This document shows, piece by piece, positions 1 to 7,896 of a stretch of DNA of 36,530 nt; position 1 is the stretch's first letter; each line of letters opens with the position of its first letter. The stretch lies in assembly GCF_020073815.1 (NCBI RefSeq), contig NZ_JAIQZJ010000029.1:1-36530 (forward strand). The letters run 5' to 3'. The notes below the pieces were generated by a model that did no database searches, was not told the DNA's origin, and was given only the letters and a program-made list of their open reading frames with translations. Source of the DNA: Nocardioides mangrovi (GTDB lineage Bacteria > Actinomycetota > Actinomycetes > Propionibacteriales > Nocardioidaceae). The translations under genes were made by a program, and so were the position numbers.

Positions 1-442
1 GGCTGTAGCGCAGGTTGAGCTTCGTGTAGGCGTCGTACACACCACGCGAGATCGCCTCGCCGTCCTCGATGCCGGTCAGCACGCCCTCGGACTTCTTGCC
101 CATCACGATCGCGGTGCCGGTGTCCTGGCACATCGGCAGCACGCCGCCGGCGGAGATGTTGACGTTCTTGAGCAGGTCGAGCGCGACGAAGCGGTCGTTC
201 CCGGACGCCTCGGGGTCGTCGATGATCTTGCGGAGCTGCGCGAGGTGCGCGGGCCGCAGGTAGTGGCTGATGTCGTGCATCGCCTCGGCGGTCAGCCGCT
301 GGATCGCCTCGGGCGAGACCTTGAGGAAGGTCTGCCCGTCGGCCTCGAAGGTCGAGACGCCCTCGGTGGTGACGAGGCGGTAGGGCGTCTCGTCCTTCCC
401 GGTCGGGAGGAGGTCGCTGTACCGGAACTCTGCTTCGCTCAC
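1..442 (-). CDS. fum: Fumarate hydratase class I, N-terminal part (3' end outside window)
   Basis: Fumarase interconverts fumarate and malate in the TCA cycle; the class I type uses a [4Fe-4S] cluster in the cytoplasm. The 147 visible residues run from a GTG start at 442 off the left edge. They contain the class I N-terminal signature PMCQDTGTA, with Cys105 expected to be the first cluster ligand, followed by a Gly-rich stretch (GIEDGEAISRGVYDAY). The GTG is preceded at 8 nt by a TACCCT hexamer, which supports it as a leaderless start. The gene is divergent from the DUF1707 gene, with only 37 nt between start codons. The neighbourhood fits: M. tuberculosis fum (Rv1098c) is next to glpX (Rv1099c), whereas here about 8 kb separates them. 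The family call is secure; the C-terminal cluster cysteines lie outside the window. Confidence 0.93.
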   Translation of the reverse strand, partial: MSEAEFRYSDLLPTGKDETPYRLVTTEGVSTFEADGQTFLKVSPEAIQRLTAEAMHDISHYLRPAHLAQLRKIIDDPEASGNDRFVALDLLKNVNISAGGVLPMCQDTGTAIVMGKKSEGVLTGIEDGEAISRGVYDAYTKLNLRYS

Positions 443-450
443 GAACCCCG

Positions 451-472
451 AGGGTATCCCGACGGCTACGCT
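451..472. promoter_or_regulatory. Divergent -10 elements for fumarase and DUF1707 genes
   Basis: TACCCT (456 to 451, minus strand) lies 8 nt before the fumarase GTG, and TACGCT (467-472, plus strand) lies 7 nt before the DUF1707 ATG at 480. Both fit the actinobacterial TANNNT -10 consensus at the spacing expected when transcription starts at the start codon. The two hexamers are only 10 bp apart, so each -35 region must fall on the far side, inside the opposing promoter or gene. No good TTGACA-like -35 is evident. Confidence 0.55.
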
Positions 473-479
473 GCTCGGC

Positions 480-1061
480 ATGGAGGGACCGCTCGAGCCC
501 GACTCGTCCAGCATGCGCATCTCCGACGACGACCGTCACCGGGTCGCCGAGCAGCTGCGCGAGGCCGCCGGGGCGGGGCGGCTCGACCTCGACGAGCTCG
601 ACGAGCGGCTGGAGGCGACGTACGCCGCCCGCACCTACGCCGACCTGGTGCCGATCACTCGGGACCTGCCCGTCCTACCGGCGTCCCGGCCGGCGAGCAC
701 GCCCGTCGTCGCGGGACCGGAGTCGGAGCGGCACCTGGCGATCCTGAGCGGCCTCGAGCGCACGGGCGTCTGGGTGGTGCCCCAGCACCTCAAGGTCTTC
801 GCGATGATGGGCGGCGCCGACCTCGACCTGCGCGAGGCGCGGTTCTCCGCGCCGGAGGTCGTGATCTCGGTCAGCTGCTTCATGGGCGGCGCCCAGATCA
901 CCGTCGGGCCGGACGTCAACGTGGTGATGGAGGGCACCGGGATCATGGGCGGCTACTCCGGGCCGAACGACGCGCTGGGGATCGTCGACCCGAGCCGTCC
1001 GACCGTGCGCGTGCGCGGCGTCGCCGTGTGGGGCGGCGTCTCGGTGGAGCGCAGGAGCTAG
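480..1061 (+). CDS. DUF1707 and LiaF-like (cell wall-active antibiotic response) domain protein
   Basis: A 193-residue soluble-looking protein. Residues about 12-64 are a DUF1707 domain (MRISDDDRHRVAEQL, then a LDELDERLEATYAARTYADL stretch), which in actinobacteria is a short helical N-terminal module of envelope-stress or membrane-associated proteins. Residues about 85-190 resemble the LiaF-like C-terminal beta domain: repeated glycine-rich turns such as MMGGADLDLREARF and FMGGAQITVGPDVNV. There is no transmembrane segment, unlike many DUF1707 proteins, so it is probably cytoplasmic. Start ATG 480 is preferred over the internal Met12 because a TACGCT -10 sits 7 nt upstream. Its TAG stop overlaps the TAG of the convergent sugC-like gene within one CTAG. 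Precise role unknown; an envelope-stress link is inferred from family only. Confidence 0.85.
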   Translation: MEGPLEPDSSSMRISDDDRHRVAEQLREAAGAGRLDLDELDERLEATYAARTYADLVPITRDLPVLPASRPASTPVVAGPESERHLAILSGLERTGVWVVPQHLKVFAMMGGADLDLREARFSAPEVVISVSCFMGGAQITVGPDVNVVMEGTGIMGGYSGPNDALGIVDPSRPTVRVRGVAVWGGVSVERRS

Positions 1062-2260
1062 GCGGGGGCCCCTTCGGTCGCGCTCGGGATCCGCCCGGCG
1101 TGCTCGTGGTCGACGGTGAGGTTCTCGCCGGTGGCCGGGTCGAAGAGGTGCATCTTCGAACCGTCGACCCAGATCTCGGCCTCCTCGCCCTCGGTGATCC
1201 GGCTGGCGCCGTCCAGCGACACGACCAGCTGGGTGTGCAGCGACTCGCCGTCCAGGTCCCGCTCGAGCTGGCGCAGCTGCTCCTCGACCTCCGGCGGGGC
1301 CTCGAACGGGATGTAGGCGTAGGTCTCGTTGCCGAGCCACTCGACGACCTCGACCTTGGCCGTGAACGTCGAGCCCGACGCCTTCTCGGTCTTCACCGAG
1401 GCGTCCTCGAAGTGCTCGGGCCGGATGCCGGCCATCAGCAGGCCCTTGCCGGCGGCCTTCTCGGCCTTCTCGCGGGGCAGCTCGACGGTGCCGAAGGGCA
1501 GCTTCACCGACGTGCCCTCGACCGTGGCGGGCAGGAAGTTCATCGGCGGTGAGCCGATGAAGCCGGCGACGAAGAGGTTGCCGGGGTTCTCGTAGAGCTC
1601 GCGCGGGGTGGCCAGCTGCTGCAGGACGCCGCGCTTGAGCACGGCCACGCGGTCGCCGAGCGTCATCGCCTCGGTCTGGTCGTGGGTGACGTAGACCGTG
1701 GTGATGCCGAGCCGCTTCTGCAGCCGTGAGATCTCGGTGCGCATCTGCCCGCGCAGCTTGGCGTCGAGGTTGGACAGCGGCTCGTCGAAGAGGAAGGCGT
1801 CGGCCTCGCGGACGATCGCCCGGCCCATCGCGACGCGCTGGCGCTGACCACCGGAGAGGTTGCCGGGCTTGCGCTCGAGGTGCTCGTCGAGCTCCAGCGT
1901 CTTGGACGCCGCGCGCACCTTCTCGTCGACCTCGGCGTCCGGCGCCTTGGCCAGCCGCAGCGGGAACGCGATGTTCTCGTAGACCGTCAGGTGCGGGTAG
2001 AGCGCGTAGTTCTGGAACACCATGGCGAGGTTGCGGTCGCGCGGCGCCAGGTCGTTGACCCGCTTGTCGCCGATCATCATGTCGCCGGAGGTGATGTCCT
2101 CCAGGCCGACGATCATCCGCAGCAGCGTCGACTTCCCGCAGCCCGACGGACCCACGAGGATCATGAACTCGCCGTCCTGCACGTCGATGCTGACGTCGTT
2201 CACGGCCGGGAAGCCGTCGCCGTACTGCTTGACGATGTTCTTCATGTCGATGGAGGCCAT
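1058..2260 (-). CDS. sugC: SugC-like ABC transporter ATP-binding protein (trehalose/oligosaccharide import)
   Basis: The 400-residue nucleotide-binding subunit of a carbohydrate importer; it hydrolyses ATP at the inner membrane face. Visible are Walker A GPSGCGKST (37-45), Q-loop Gln83, signature LSGGQ (135-139), Walker B FLFDEP (156-161) and H-loop His193, followed by a C-terminal TOBE-type regulatory region (about 235-380) with the usual GIRPEHF motif. A charged segment EVEEQLRQLERDLDGE in the C-terminal part makes it longer than most MalK-type ATPases; M. tuberculosis SugC (393 aa) is of similar length. It is the last gene of the four-gene unit and starts 4 nt after the stop codon of the second permease gene. 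The stop is shared tail-to-tail with the DUF1707 gene. Family certain; substrate inferred from the binding protein. Confidence 0.9.
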   Translation of the reverse strand: MASIDMKNIVKQYGDGFPAVNDVSIDVQDGEFMILVGPSGCGKSTLLRMIVGLEDITSGDMMIGDKRVNDLAPRDRNLAMVFQNYALYPHLTVYENIAFPLRLAKAPDAEVDEKVRAASKTLELDEHLERKPGNLSGGQRQRVAMGRAIVREADAFLFDEPLSNLDAKLRGQMRTEISRLQKRLGITTVYVTHDQTEAMTLGDRVAVLKRGVLQQLATPRELYENPGNLFVAGFIGSPPMNFLPATVEGTSVKLPFGTVELPREKAEKAAGKGLLMAGIRPEHFEDASVKTEKASGSTFTAKVEVVEWLGNETYAYIPFEAPPEVEEQLRQLERDLDGESLHTQLVVSLDGASRITEGEEAEIWVDGSKMHLFDPATGENLTVDHEHAGRIPSATEGAPA

Positions 2261-2264
2261 CGGG

Positions 2265-3143
2265 TCACCCCTTCACCGCGCCGGAGGTGAGACCGGCGAC
2301 GATCTTTCGCTGGAACAGCAGGACGATGATGATGATCGGGACGGTGACCACCACGGAGGCCGTGGCGAGCAGGCCGTACGGCGGGTTGAACGGGTCGGGT
2401 CCGACGAAGAAGGACAGCTGGGCGGGCACCGTGCGCGAGTCGGTCGTGGAGGTCAACGAGATCGCGAGCACGAACTCGTTCCACGCGAAGAAGAAAGTCA
2501 GGATCGCCGCGGTGAAGACGCCCGGCGCCGCGAGCGGGACGATCACCTTGCGGAAGGCCTGCCACGACGTCGCGCCGTCGACCTGGGCGGCCTGCTCCAT
2601 CTCCCACGGGATCTCGCGGAAGAAGGCCGACAGGGTCCAGATCGCCAGCGGCAGCGTGAAGGACATGTAGGGGATGATCAGGCCCGGCCAGGTGTTGAAG
2701 AGGTGCAGCGTGCGCCACAGGTCGAAGAGCGGGCCGACGAGCGCGACCACCGGGAACATCGCGATCGCCAGGGCCAGCGAGAGCACCAACCGCTTGCCCT
2801 TGAACTCCAGCCGCGCGATCGCGTACGCCGCCAGCGTCGCGAAGACGACCGACAGCAGCGTCGCGATGATCGCGATGCCGAAGGAGTTGCGCAGCGCGTC
2901 GAGGAAGTCGTTGTTGGTGGTCTCCTGGCCGGGCGTCACGCTGCCGATGCCGAGGATGTCCCGGTAGTTCTGCAGGGTCCAGTCCTGGGGCAGGAAGTGC
3001 GGGCTGCCGGCCGCGGTCTCGCCGGAGCCCTTGAAGGACAGCGACAGGATCCACACGACCGGGAGCAGGCACCAGACCAGGATGATCACGAAGCCGACCC
3101 AGGTGCCGACGACGTTGCGGGTTGCCCGTGATGTCGTGGCCAT
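2265..3143 (-). CDS. sugB: Sugar ABC transporter permease, MalG/SugB type
   Basis: The second inner-membrane permease of the importer, 292 residues with six predicted transmembrane helices. The coupling helix (EAA loop) reads MEQAAQVDGATSWQAFRKVI, followed by a VPLAAPG turn, which is the docking site for the ATPase. The N-terminus (MATTSRATRNVVGTW) leads straight into TM1. The long periplasmic loop between TM1 and TM2 (SFKGSGETAAGSPHFLPQDWTLQNY) is typical of MalG-type subunits. The ATG at 3143 overlaps the upstream permease's TGA by one base (TGATG), implying translational coupling. Gene order binding protein, permease, permease, ATPase matches lpqY-sugA-sugB-sugC of mycobacteria, which is the basis for the symbol. 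Confidence 0.9.
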   Translation of the reverse strand: MATTSRATRNVVGTWVGFVIILVWCLLPVVWILSLSFKGSGETAAGSPHFLPQDWTLQNYRDILGIGSVTPGQETTNNDFLDALRNSFGIAIIATLLSVVFATLAAYAIARLEFKGKRLVLSLALAIAMFPVVALVGPLFDLWRTLHLFNTWPGLIIPYMSFTLPLAIWTLSAFFREIPWEMEQAAQVDGATSWQAFRKVIVPLAAPGVFTAAILTFFFAWNEFVLAISLTSTTDSRTVPAQLSFFVGPDPFNPPYGLLATASVVVTVPIIIIVLLFQRKIVAGLTSGAVKG

Positions 3144-4105
3144 CAGGCCTCCCCTCGGGCCTGGGCCAGATCGACCCGGAAGAGCCGGACGATCAGCCAC
3201 GCCAGCAGCAGCACGGTCAGGAAGAGCAGCACGGACAGCGCCGAGCCGAGCCCGAGCTGGAACTGCTGGATGACCTGGCGATAGGTCAGGAACGAGGACG
3301 ACTCCGTGTCCTGGGCGCCGCGCGTCATCACGTAGATGTTGTCGAAGATCCGGAAGGCGTCCAGCGCACGGAAGAGCACCGCGACCATGATCGCGGCCCG
3401 CATGTTCGGGAGGATCACCTTCCACAGCCGCTGCCACCAGGTGGCGCCGTCGACCTTCGCGGCCTCGAGCATGTCCTCGGAGACCTGCGAGAGCCCGGCG
3501 AGCAGCAGCAGCGCCATGAACGGCGTGGTCTTCCAGATCTCGGAGACCATGATCGCGAACATCGCCGGCCAGTGGCTGCCGAACCAGTTGGTGTCGGGCG
3601 AGATCCACGGCAGCCAGGAGAACCACGCGTTGACGAAGCCGTTGTTGAGGCTGAACGCGAACTGCCAGGCGTACGCCGAGACCACGGTGATGATGCCGTA
3701 GGGGATCAGGATCGCGGTCCGGATCGCGCCGCGGGCGAAGACGATGCGGTGCATCACCATCGCGAAGGCGAAGCCGATCACCAGCTCCACGGCGACCGTG
3801 ACCACCATGATGATCACGGTGTTGAGGGTGTCCTGCCAGAAGAGCGAGTCGGTGAGGACGGTCCCGTAGTTGGAGAGCCCGACGAACGACTTGTCGTCCG
3901 GCGTGGTCAGCCGGTAGCGGAAGAGCGAGAGGTAGAGCGCCTGGATCATCGGCCACGCGGTGACGAGCAGCATCACGATGACCGCGGGCAGCACCAGCCG
4001 CTGGCCGAGCCGGTTCTCCGCTCGCGAGCGGTCGCTCACGACCGGACGCTTCTTGGCTGGCGGGGCAGCCGGGGCCGCTGCGGCACCCGCGTCCGTGGTG
4101 CTCAC
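3143..4105 (-). CDS. sugA: Sugar ABC transporter permease, MalF/SugA type
   Basis: The first permease subunit, 320 residues. The N-terminal 30 residues are Ala/Pro-rich and cytoplasmic (AAAAPAAPPAKKRP), then TM1 begins around residue 37 (LVLPAVIVMLLVTAWPMIQALYLS within a longer span). The EAA loop is MLEAAKVDGATWWQRLWKVI followed by LPNM. Start: a GTG at 4105 overlaps the binding protein's TGA in a GTGA arrangement; no alternative start lies close upstream in frame. It should form the heterodimeric channel with the downstream permease. Family assignment secure; sugar specificity inferred. Confidence 0.9.
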   Translation of the reverse strand: MSTTDAGAAAAPAAPPAKKRPVVSDRSRAENRLGQRLVLPAVIVMLLVTAWPMIQALYLSLFRYRLTTPDDKSFVGLSNYGTVLTDSLFWQDTLNTVIIMVVTVAVELVIGFAFAMVMHRIVFARGAIRTAILIPYGIITVVSAYAWQFAFSLNNGFVNAWFSWLPWISPDTNWFGSHWPAMFAIMVSEIWKTTPFMALLLLAGLSQVSEDMLEAAKVDGATWWQRLWKVILPNMRAAIMVAVLFRALDAFRIFDNIYVMTRGAQDTESSSFLTYRQVIQQFQLGLGSALSVLLFLTVLLLAWLIVRLFRVDLAQARGEA

Positions 4106-5379
4106 AGCAGGCTCCTTCCGTGGAGGACGTCGTCGATGAACTTCTGCGAGTCCGCGGGGGTGCTCGAGCTGACCGACGACGGCGGGTGCCAGGTCGACTG
4201 GAGGCCGCCGGAGATGTCGCTCCAGTACGGCGTCACGGTGCGCGGCGCCGCCGCGTCCAGGCTCTCCTGGAAGAGCTTGAGCAGGTCGGCGGGGTAGGTC
4301 TTCTGGAGGGCGTTCCCGTTGGCCTCGTAGCCGGCGACGCTCGCCGGCATGTTGCCGGTGATCTCCGCGTTGACCTCTTGGTTCTCCGGGCTGGTGATGC
4401 ACTCGATGGCCTGCATCGCCTCGTCGACGTGGTCGGAGTAGGTGCTCACGCCGAGCCCGATGCCGCCGTACGGCGGCCGCGACTCCTGGCCCGCGACCGT
4501 CTGCGGGTAGCGGGTGTAGCCGATGTCCTTGTTGAAGCCGGGGTTGCTCGCCTCGTAGCTGTTGTAGATGTAGGTCCAGTTGACCATGAACGCGCCCTGC
4601 GGACCGCCGAAGGTGCTGCCCGCCTGGCCCTCCTGGGCGACCGAGAGGTCCGCGGGTGCCGCCGAGGAGTGGGCGAGCTTCTCGATCACCGCCGCGGCGT
4701 CCTCGCCGGCCTTCGAGTCGATCTCGAGCTTCATGTCGAGGCCCTTCTCGGTGTCGGAGGCCAGCTCGCCCCCGGCGCCGGAGATCAGCGCGTTGATCCA
4801 GACGACGTAGCCCTCGTACTTGTTGGCCTGGACGGCGACCTTGCCGCCGTTCTTCGACGCGGCGTCGATGATCTGGTCCCAGGTGACGGGCTGGCTCATG
4901 TCGATGCCGGCCTTCTCGACGAAGGACTTGCGGTACCAGAGCACCTGCGTGTTGGACCAGAACGGCGCGACGACCAGCTTGCCGTCCCAGGTGGCGGCGT
5001 CGGTCGCGCCCTGGAAGGACTGCTGCGTGAGCTTGTCCTGGAGGTCCTGCGGCAGCGGAGCCAGGAAGCCGGCGTTCGCGAACTCCGCCGTGAACGGCGG
5101 GTCGATGCTCATGATGTCGATGCCGGAGTCGTGGGCGGCCAGGCGGCGGGCCAGCTGGATCCGCTGCTCGTTGGCGTCCTGGGGGAGGACCTGGGTGGTG
5201 ATCGTGTAGTCGTCGGTGCTGCAGTTGGCGGCGACCTTGGCCTGTCCGCCGCTGTCCGGGTTGATGTACCAGGTCAGCTGCGTCTTGCCCGAGTCCGCGC
5301 TGGCCGAGCAGGCGGCGAGAAGCCCTGAGACGGTCAGCACTGCCGCGGCTGCTGCAGCGCTTCGCCGTACACGATCCAT
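4102..5379 (-). CDS. lpqY: LpqY-like sugar-binding lipoprotein of the ABC importer
   Basis: The extracytoplasmic solute receptor, 425 residues. It begins with an Arg-rich n-region and hydrophobic core and has lipobox LAAC (21-24), so Cys24 should be lipidated and anchored to the membrane. Mature sequence shows strong local resemblance to mycobacterial LpqY as I recall it: NEQRIQLARRLAAHDSGIDI, TAEFANAGF, NTQVLWYRKSF and VQANKYEGYVVWINALISGA. LpqY binds trehalose, so trehalose or a close alpha-glucoside is the best guess. Start: ATG 5379 has a GGGAGGTGGAG ribosome binding site just upstream; an in-frame ATG at 5406 would put extra charged residues before the signal peptide and is less likely. 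The other three transporter genes follow with short overlaps or a 4-nt gap. Confidence 0.88.
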   Translation of the reverse strand: MDRVRRSAAAAAAVLTVSGLLAACSASADSGKTQLTWYINPDSGGQAKVAANCSTDDYTITTQVLPQDANEQRIQLARRLAAHDSGIDIMSIDPPFTAEFANAGFLAPLPQDLQDKLTQQSFQGATDAATWDGKLVVAPFWSNTQVLWYRKSFVEKAGIDMSQPVTWDQIIDAASKNGGKVAVQANKYEGYVVWINALISGAGGELASDTEKGLDMKLEIDSKAGEDAAAVIEKLAHSSAAPADLSVAQEGQAGSTFGGPQGAFMVNWTYIYNSYEASNPGFNKDIGYTRYPQTVAGQESRPPYGGIGLGVSTYSDHVDEAMQAIECITSPENQEVNAEITGNMPASVAGYEANGNALQKTYPADLLKLFQESLDAAAPRTVTPYWSDISGGLQSTWHPPSSVSSSTPADSQKFIDDVLHGRSLL

Positions 5380-5408
5380 GCGCTCCACCTCCCGAGTGGT
5401 CTCCATCA

Positions 5409-5437
5409 CATCTAGTCCTCTCGGCGGTCCTTGTAAA
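5409..5437 (-). promoter_or_regulatory. Promoter of the lpqY-sugABC-like operon
   Basis: On the minus strand TTTACA (5437 to 5432) is five of six to the TTGACA -35 consensus, and after exactly 17 bp comes TAGATG (5414 to 5409) as a -10. Transcription would start near 5402, giving a short leader that holds the GGGAGG ribosome binding site before ATG 5379. It is the only standard two-box promoter I could find ahead of this operon. Confidence 0.5.
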
Positions 5438-5509
5438 CCCAGAGGCGGAAACCCGCGCGGGCGGCTCGACCCGTGGGCGCGTTCCCACCCGCTGGCCCGA
5501 CCGGCTACT

Positions 5510-5523
5510 GTGAGCCCGCTCAC
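5510..5523. promoter_or_regulatory. Perfect palindrome GTGAGC-CC-GCTCAC (candidate operator)
   Basis: Six-base arms GTGAGC and GCTCAC separated by two bases, 53 nt before the msiK-like start and about 70 bp behind the importer promoter. Its position suits a repressor or activator of the msiK-like gene. No LacI, ROK or GntR regulator gene is in the window, so the protein that would bind is unknown. Confidence 0.4.
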
Positions 5524-5539
5524 CTTTACTACGGATCGT

Positions 5540-5557
5540 CCGGCACGTACCTGCCGG
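5540..5557 (+). promoter_or_regulatory. Inverted repeat CCGGCA-N6-TGCCGG in the msiK-like leader
   Basis: Two perfect six-base arms flank a six-base loop (CGTACC) ending 3 nt before the GAAGGAG ribosome binding site of the msiK-like gene. It may be a second operator half or an RNA hairpin that affects ribosome access. Function unproven. Confidence 0.35.
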
Positions 5558-5575
5558 TGAAGGAGTTGTTGAAGC

Positions 5576-6658
5576 ATGGCCACTGTGCGTTTCGAAGAGG
5601 CGCAGCGCTGGTACCCCGGCGCCGACAAGCCCGCGGTGCCGGGCATCAGCCTCGAGATCGGCGACGGGGAGTTCATGGTCCTCGTCGGCCCCTCCGGTTG
5701 CGGCAAGTCCACGACCCTGCGGATGCTCGCGGGTCTCGAAGAGGTCAACAAGGGGAAGATCTTCATCGGGGATCGCGAGATCACCCACATGCCCCCGAAG
5801 GACCGGGACATCGCGATGGTGTTCCAGAACTACGCGCTCTACCCCCACATGTCCGTCGCGGACAACATGGGCTTCGCCCTCAAGATGGCGAAGGTCCCCA
5901 CCGAGGAGCGCAACAAGCGCGTCGGTGAGGCGGCCCGGATCCTCGGCCTGACCGAGTACCTCGACCGCAAGCCGAAGGCGCTCTCCGGCGGTCAGCGCCA
6001 GCGCGTCGCCATGGGCCGCGCGATCGTCCGCCAGCCGCAGGTCTTCTGCATGGACGAGCCGCTGTCCAACCTCGACGCCAAGATGCGCGTCCAGACCCGC
6101 ACCGACATCGCCAAGCTCCAGCAGGACCTCGGCGTCACCACGGTCTACGTCACCCACGACCAGGTCGAGGCGATGACGATGGGTGACCGCGTCGCGGTCA
6201 TGAAGGACGGCTACCTCCAGCAGGTCGACACCCCGCTCGGCCTCTACGACAAGCCCGTCAACCTCTTCGTGGCCGGCTTCATCGGCTCACCCGCGATGAA
6301 CCTCATCGACGCCAAGGCCGACAACGGCCAGGCGAAGATCGGCGACTACCTCGTGCCGGTCGACCCCGGCGCCGCGAAGAAGATGCAGGGCAACATCACC
6401 GTCGGCGTCCGGCCGGAGTCGTGGCGCGTGGTCGGCAACAGCGACGCCGGCCTGCCGGTCCGGGTGACCGTGGTCGAGGACCTCGGCGCCGACGCCTTCG
6501 TCCACGGCACCAGCGGTGTCGAGGGCACGCCCAACAACATCGTGATCCGGGTCAGCGGGCGCAACCACCCGCAGAAGGGCGAGACGATGTACGTCACGAC
6601 CGACCCGGCCAACGTCCACGTCTTCGACACAGACACCGGCGAGCGCCTCTCCGACTAG
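5576..6658 (+). CDS. msiK: MsiK/UgpC-like multiple-sugar-import ATP-binding protein
   Basis: A 360-residue carbohydrate-importer ATPase. Walker A GPSGCGKST is at 38-46, LSGGQ at 136-140, Walker B VFCMDEP around 156-162, followed by the MalK-like C-terminal domain ending HVFDTDTGERLSD. That ending and the segment MPPKDRDIAMVFQNYALYP match Streptomyces MsiK closely as I recall it. MsiK is a shared ATPase that energises several permeases encoded elsewhere, which fits a gene standing alone with no permease on its strand. The divergent operon already encodes its own ATPase, so this one may serve that importer as well or, more likely, distant ones. ATG 5576 follows GAAGGAG at good spacing; the upstream region holds two inverted repeats. 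Downstream lies the G/C-run region. Confidence 0.88.
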   Translation: MATVRFEEAQRWYPGADKPAVPGISLEIGDGEFMVLVGPSGCGKSTTLRMLAGLEEVNKGKIFIGDREITHMPPKDRDIAMVFQNYALYPHMSVADNMGFALKMAKVPTEERNKRVGEAARILGLTEYLDRKPKALSGGQRQRVAMGRAIVRQPQVFCMDEPLSNLDAKMRVQTRTDIAKLQQDLGVTTVYVTHDQVEAMTMGDRVAVMKDGYLQQVDTPLGLYDKPVNLFVAGFIGSPAMNLIDAKADNGQAKIGDYLVPVDPGAAKKMQGNITVGVRPESWRVVGNSDAGLPVRVTVVEDLGADAFVHGTSGVEGTPNNIVIRVSGRNHPQKGETMYVTTDPANVHVFDTDTGERLSD

Positions 6659-6687
6659 CCGAGCCGGCGCTGTCTCACCCTCGAGTC

Positions 6688-6831
<144 letters not shown>

Positions 6832-6841
6832 ACTCGGCATT

Positions 6842-7786
6842 TCAGGCGCGGTCAGCCGTACGCCGGATCGCGGCGACGAAGGTCTCGAAGAGGGCCGGCG
6901 GGAGGTCGTGGCCCATGCCGTCGACGAGCAGCAGCTCCGCGCCGGGGACCGCGGCGGCGGTGGCCCGGCCGCCGGAGACGTGCACCATCTTGTCGGCCAG
7001 CCCGTGCACGACCAGGGTCGGCACCCGGACGCCGTGCAGCCGGGAGCTGCGGTTGGGCTGGGTGAGCACGGCCAGCATCTGGCGCACCACGCCCATCGGC
7101 TCGGTGCCGCGGTCGTAGGTGTCGGCCGCCCGCTTCTCGACCGCCTCGATGCTCTGGGGGTAGGCCGGCGAGCCGGTCAGCCGCCAGAAGGCCGCGCTGC
7201 CGCGGATGTAGGCGTCGCGGCCGGGCTTGCGGGGTGCGAGCAGCGACGGGTACAGCGAGGGGTGCTGCCAGCCGACCGTGCGCTTCCCGGTCGTCGACAT
7301 GATGCTGGTCAGCGACCGCACCCGGTCCGGTCCCGCGATCGCCATGGTCTGCGCGATCATGCCGCCCATCGAGACGCCCACGACGTGCGCGGACGCGAGC
7401 CCGAGGTGGTCGAGGAGCCCGAACGCGTCGTCCGCCAGGTCGCCGAGGCCGTACGGCGGTCGCACCCGGCCTCCGGCGAAGGCCCGGACGACGGCGCCGC
7501 GGGCGACCTTCGCGTCCACGATCGTCGAGCGTCCGGTGTCGCGGTTGTCGAAGCGGATGACGTGGAAGCCGGCGCGGGCCAGGTCCCGGCAGAGCTCGGG
7601 GTCCCACCAGGTCATCGGGCCGCCCAGGCCCATCACCAGCAGGAGCGGGTCCCCGTCGGGGTCGCCGAACGTCTGGTAGCACAGCTCGATGCCGCGGCCG
7701 ACGGGCGCGAGGAGCTCCTCGGAGACGGGGATCGGGGCGGGGGTTGGGGCCTCGTCGGAGCGGGTAGTTCGGGAGCGGGACGGCAC
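6842..7786 (-). CDS. Alpha/beta-fold hydrolase
   Basis: A 314-residue alpha/beta hydrolase of the broad esterase/haloperoxidase-like type. The oxyanion region follows LLLVMGLGGPMTWWDPEL; the nucleophile elbow is GVSMGG with Ser139, the acid is probably Asp265 (HGLADKMV) and the base His293 (GMGHDLP), so the catalytic triad is complete. The motif RFDNRDTGRS (78-87) is common in the actinobacterial branch. No signal peptide is visible, so it is likely cytoplasmic. Start uncertain: GTG 7786 is chosen because it gives a normal N-terminal length, but no strong ribosome binding site precedes it and the frame is open for 43 more codons upstream. Substrate cannot be read from sequence. Divergent from the lipase-like gene at 7897. 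Confidence 0.82.
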   Translation of the reverse strand: MPSRSRTTRSDEAPTPAPIPVSEELLAPVGRGIELCYQTFGDPDGDPLLLVMGLGGPMTWWDPELCRDLARAGFHVIRFDNRDTGRSTIVDAKVARGAVVRAFAGGRVRPPYGLGDLADDAFGLLDHLGLASAHVVGVSMGGMIAQTMAIAGPDRVRSLTSIMSTTGKRTVGWQHPSLYPSLLAPRKPGRDAYIRGSAAFWRLTGSPAYPQSIEAVEKRAADTYDRGTEPMGVVRQMLAVLTQPNRSSRLHGVRVPTLVVHGLADKMVHVSGGRATAAAVPGAELLLVDGMGHDLPPALFETFVAAIRRTADRA

Positions 7787-7883
7787 CTCGCCAGTCAAGC
7801 AGGTGCCGGGGGACAGGAGGAACGGTGGATCTCGAATCGGCAACCAGTCCGCGGAATGACGGTGATTCCGTGTTTCGAGCACG

Positions 7884-7889
7884 TAACGT
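7884..7889 (+). promoter_or_regulatory. -10 element TAACGT of the lipase-like gene
   Basis: TAACGT fits TANNNT and ends 7 nt before the GTG at 7897, the spacing for a leaderless transcript. It decides the start among the in-frame candidates at 7825, 7888 and 7897. Confidence 0.5.
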
Positions 7890-7896
7890 GGACAGC

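Noticed and set aside
1058..5379. Maltose or glycerol-3-phosphate importer as the identity of the first operon
   Set aside because: Permeases and ATPase alone could fit those, but the binding protein's NEQR...LARRL, TAEFANAGF and VQANKYEGYVVW segments favour LpqY and gene order matches lpqY-sugABC. Substrate still not proven.
4102..5811. lpqY-like start further upstream (5811 or 5406)
   Set aside because: A 5811 start would run through the promoter and into msiK; 5406 would put charged residues before the signal peptide. ATG 5379 has the ribosome binding site.
3143..6157. Open frame of about 1004 codons on the minus strand spanning the importer and the msiK-like gene
   Set aside because: Only its last 320 codons (from GTG 4105) encode the MalF-type permease. 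The upstream part is antisense or out of frame to lpqY and msiK and has Arg/Pro/Gly-rich composition typical of shadow frames in GC-rich DNA.
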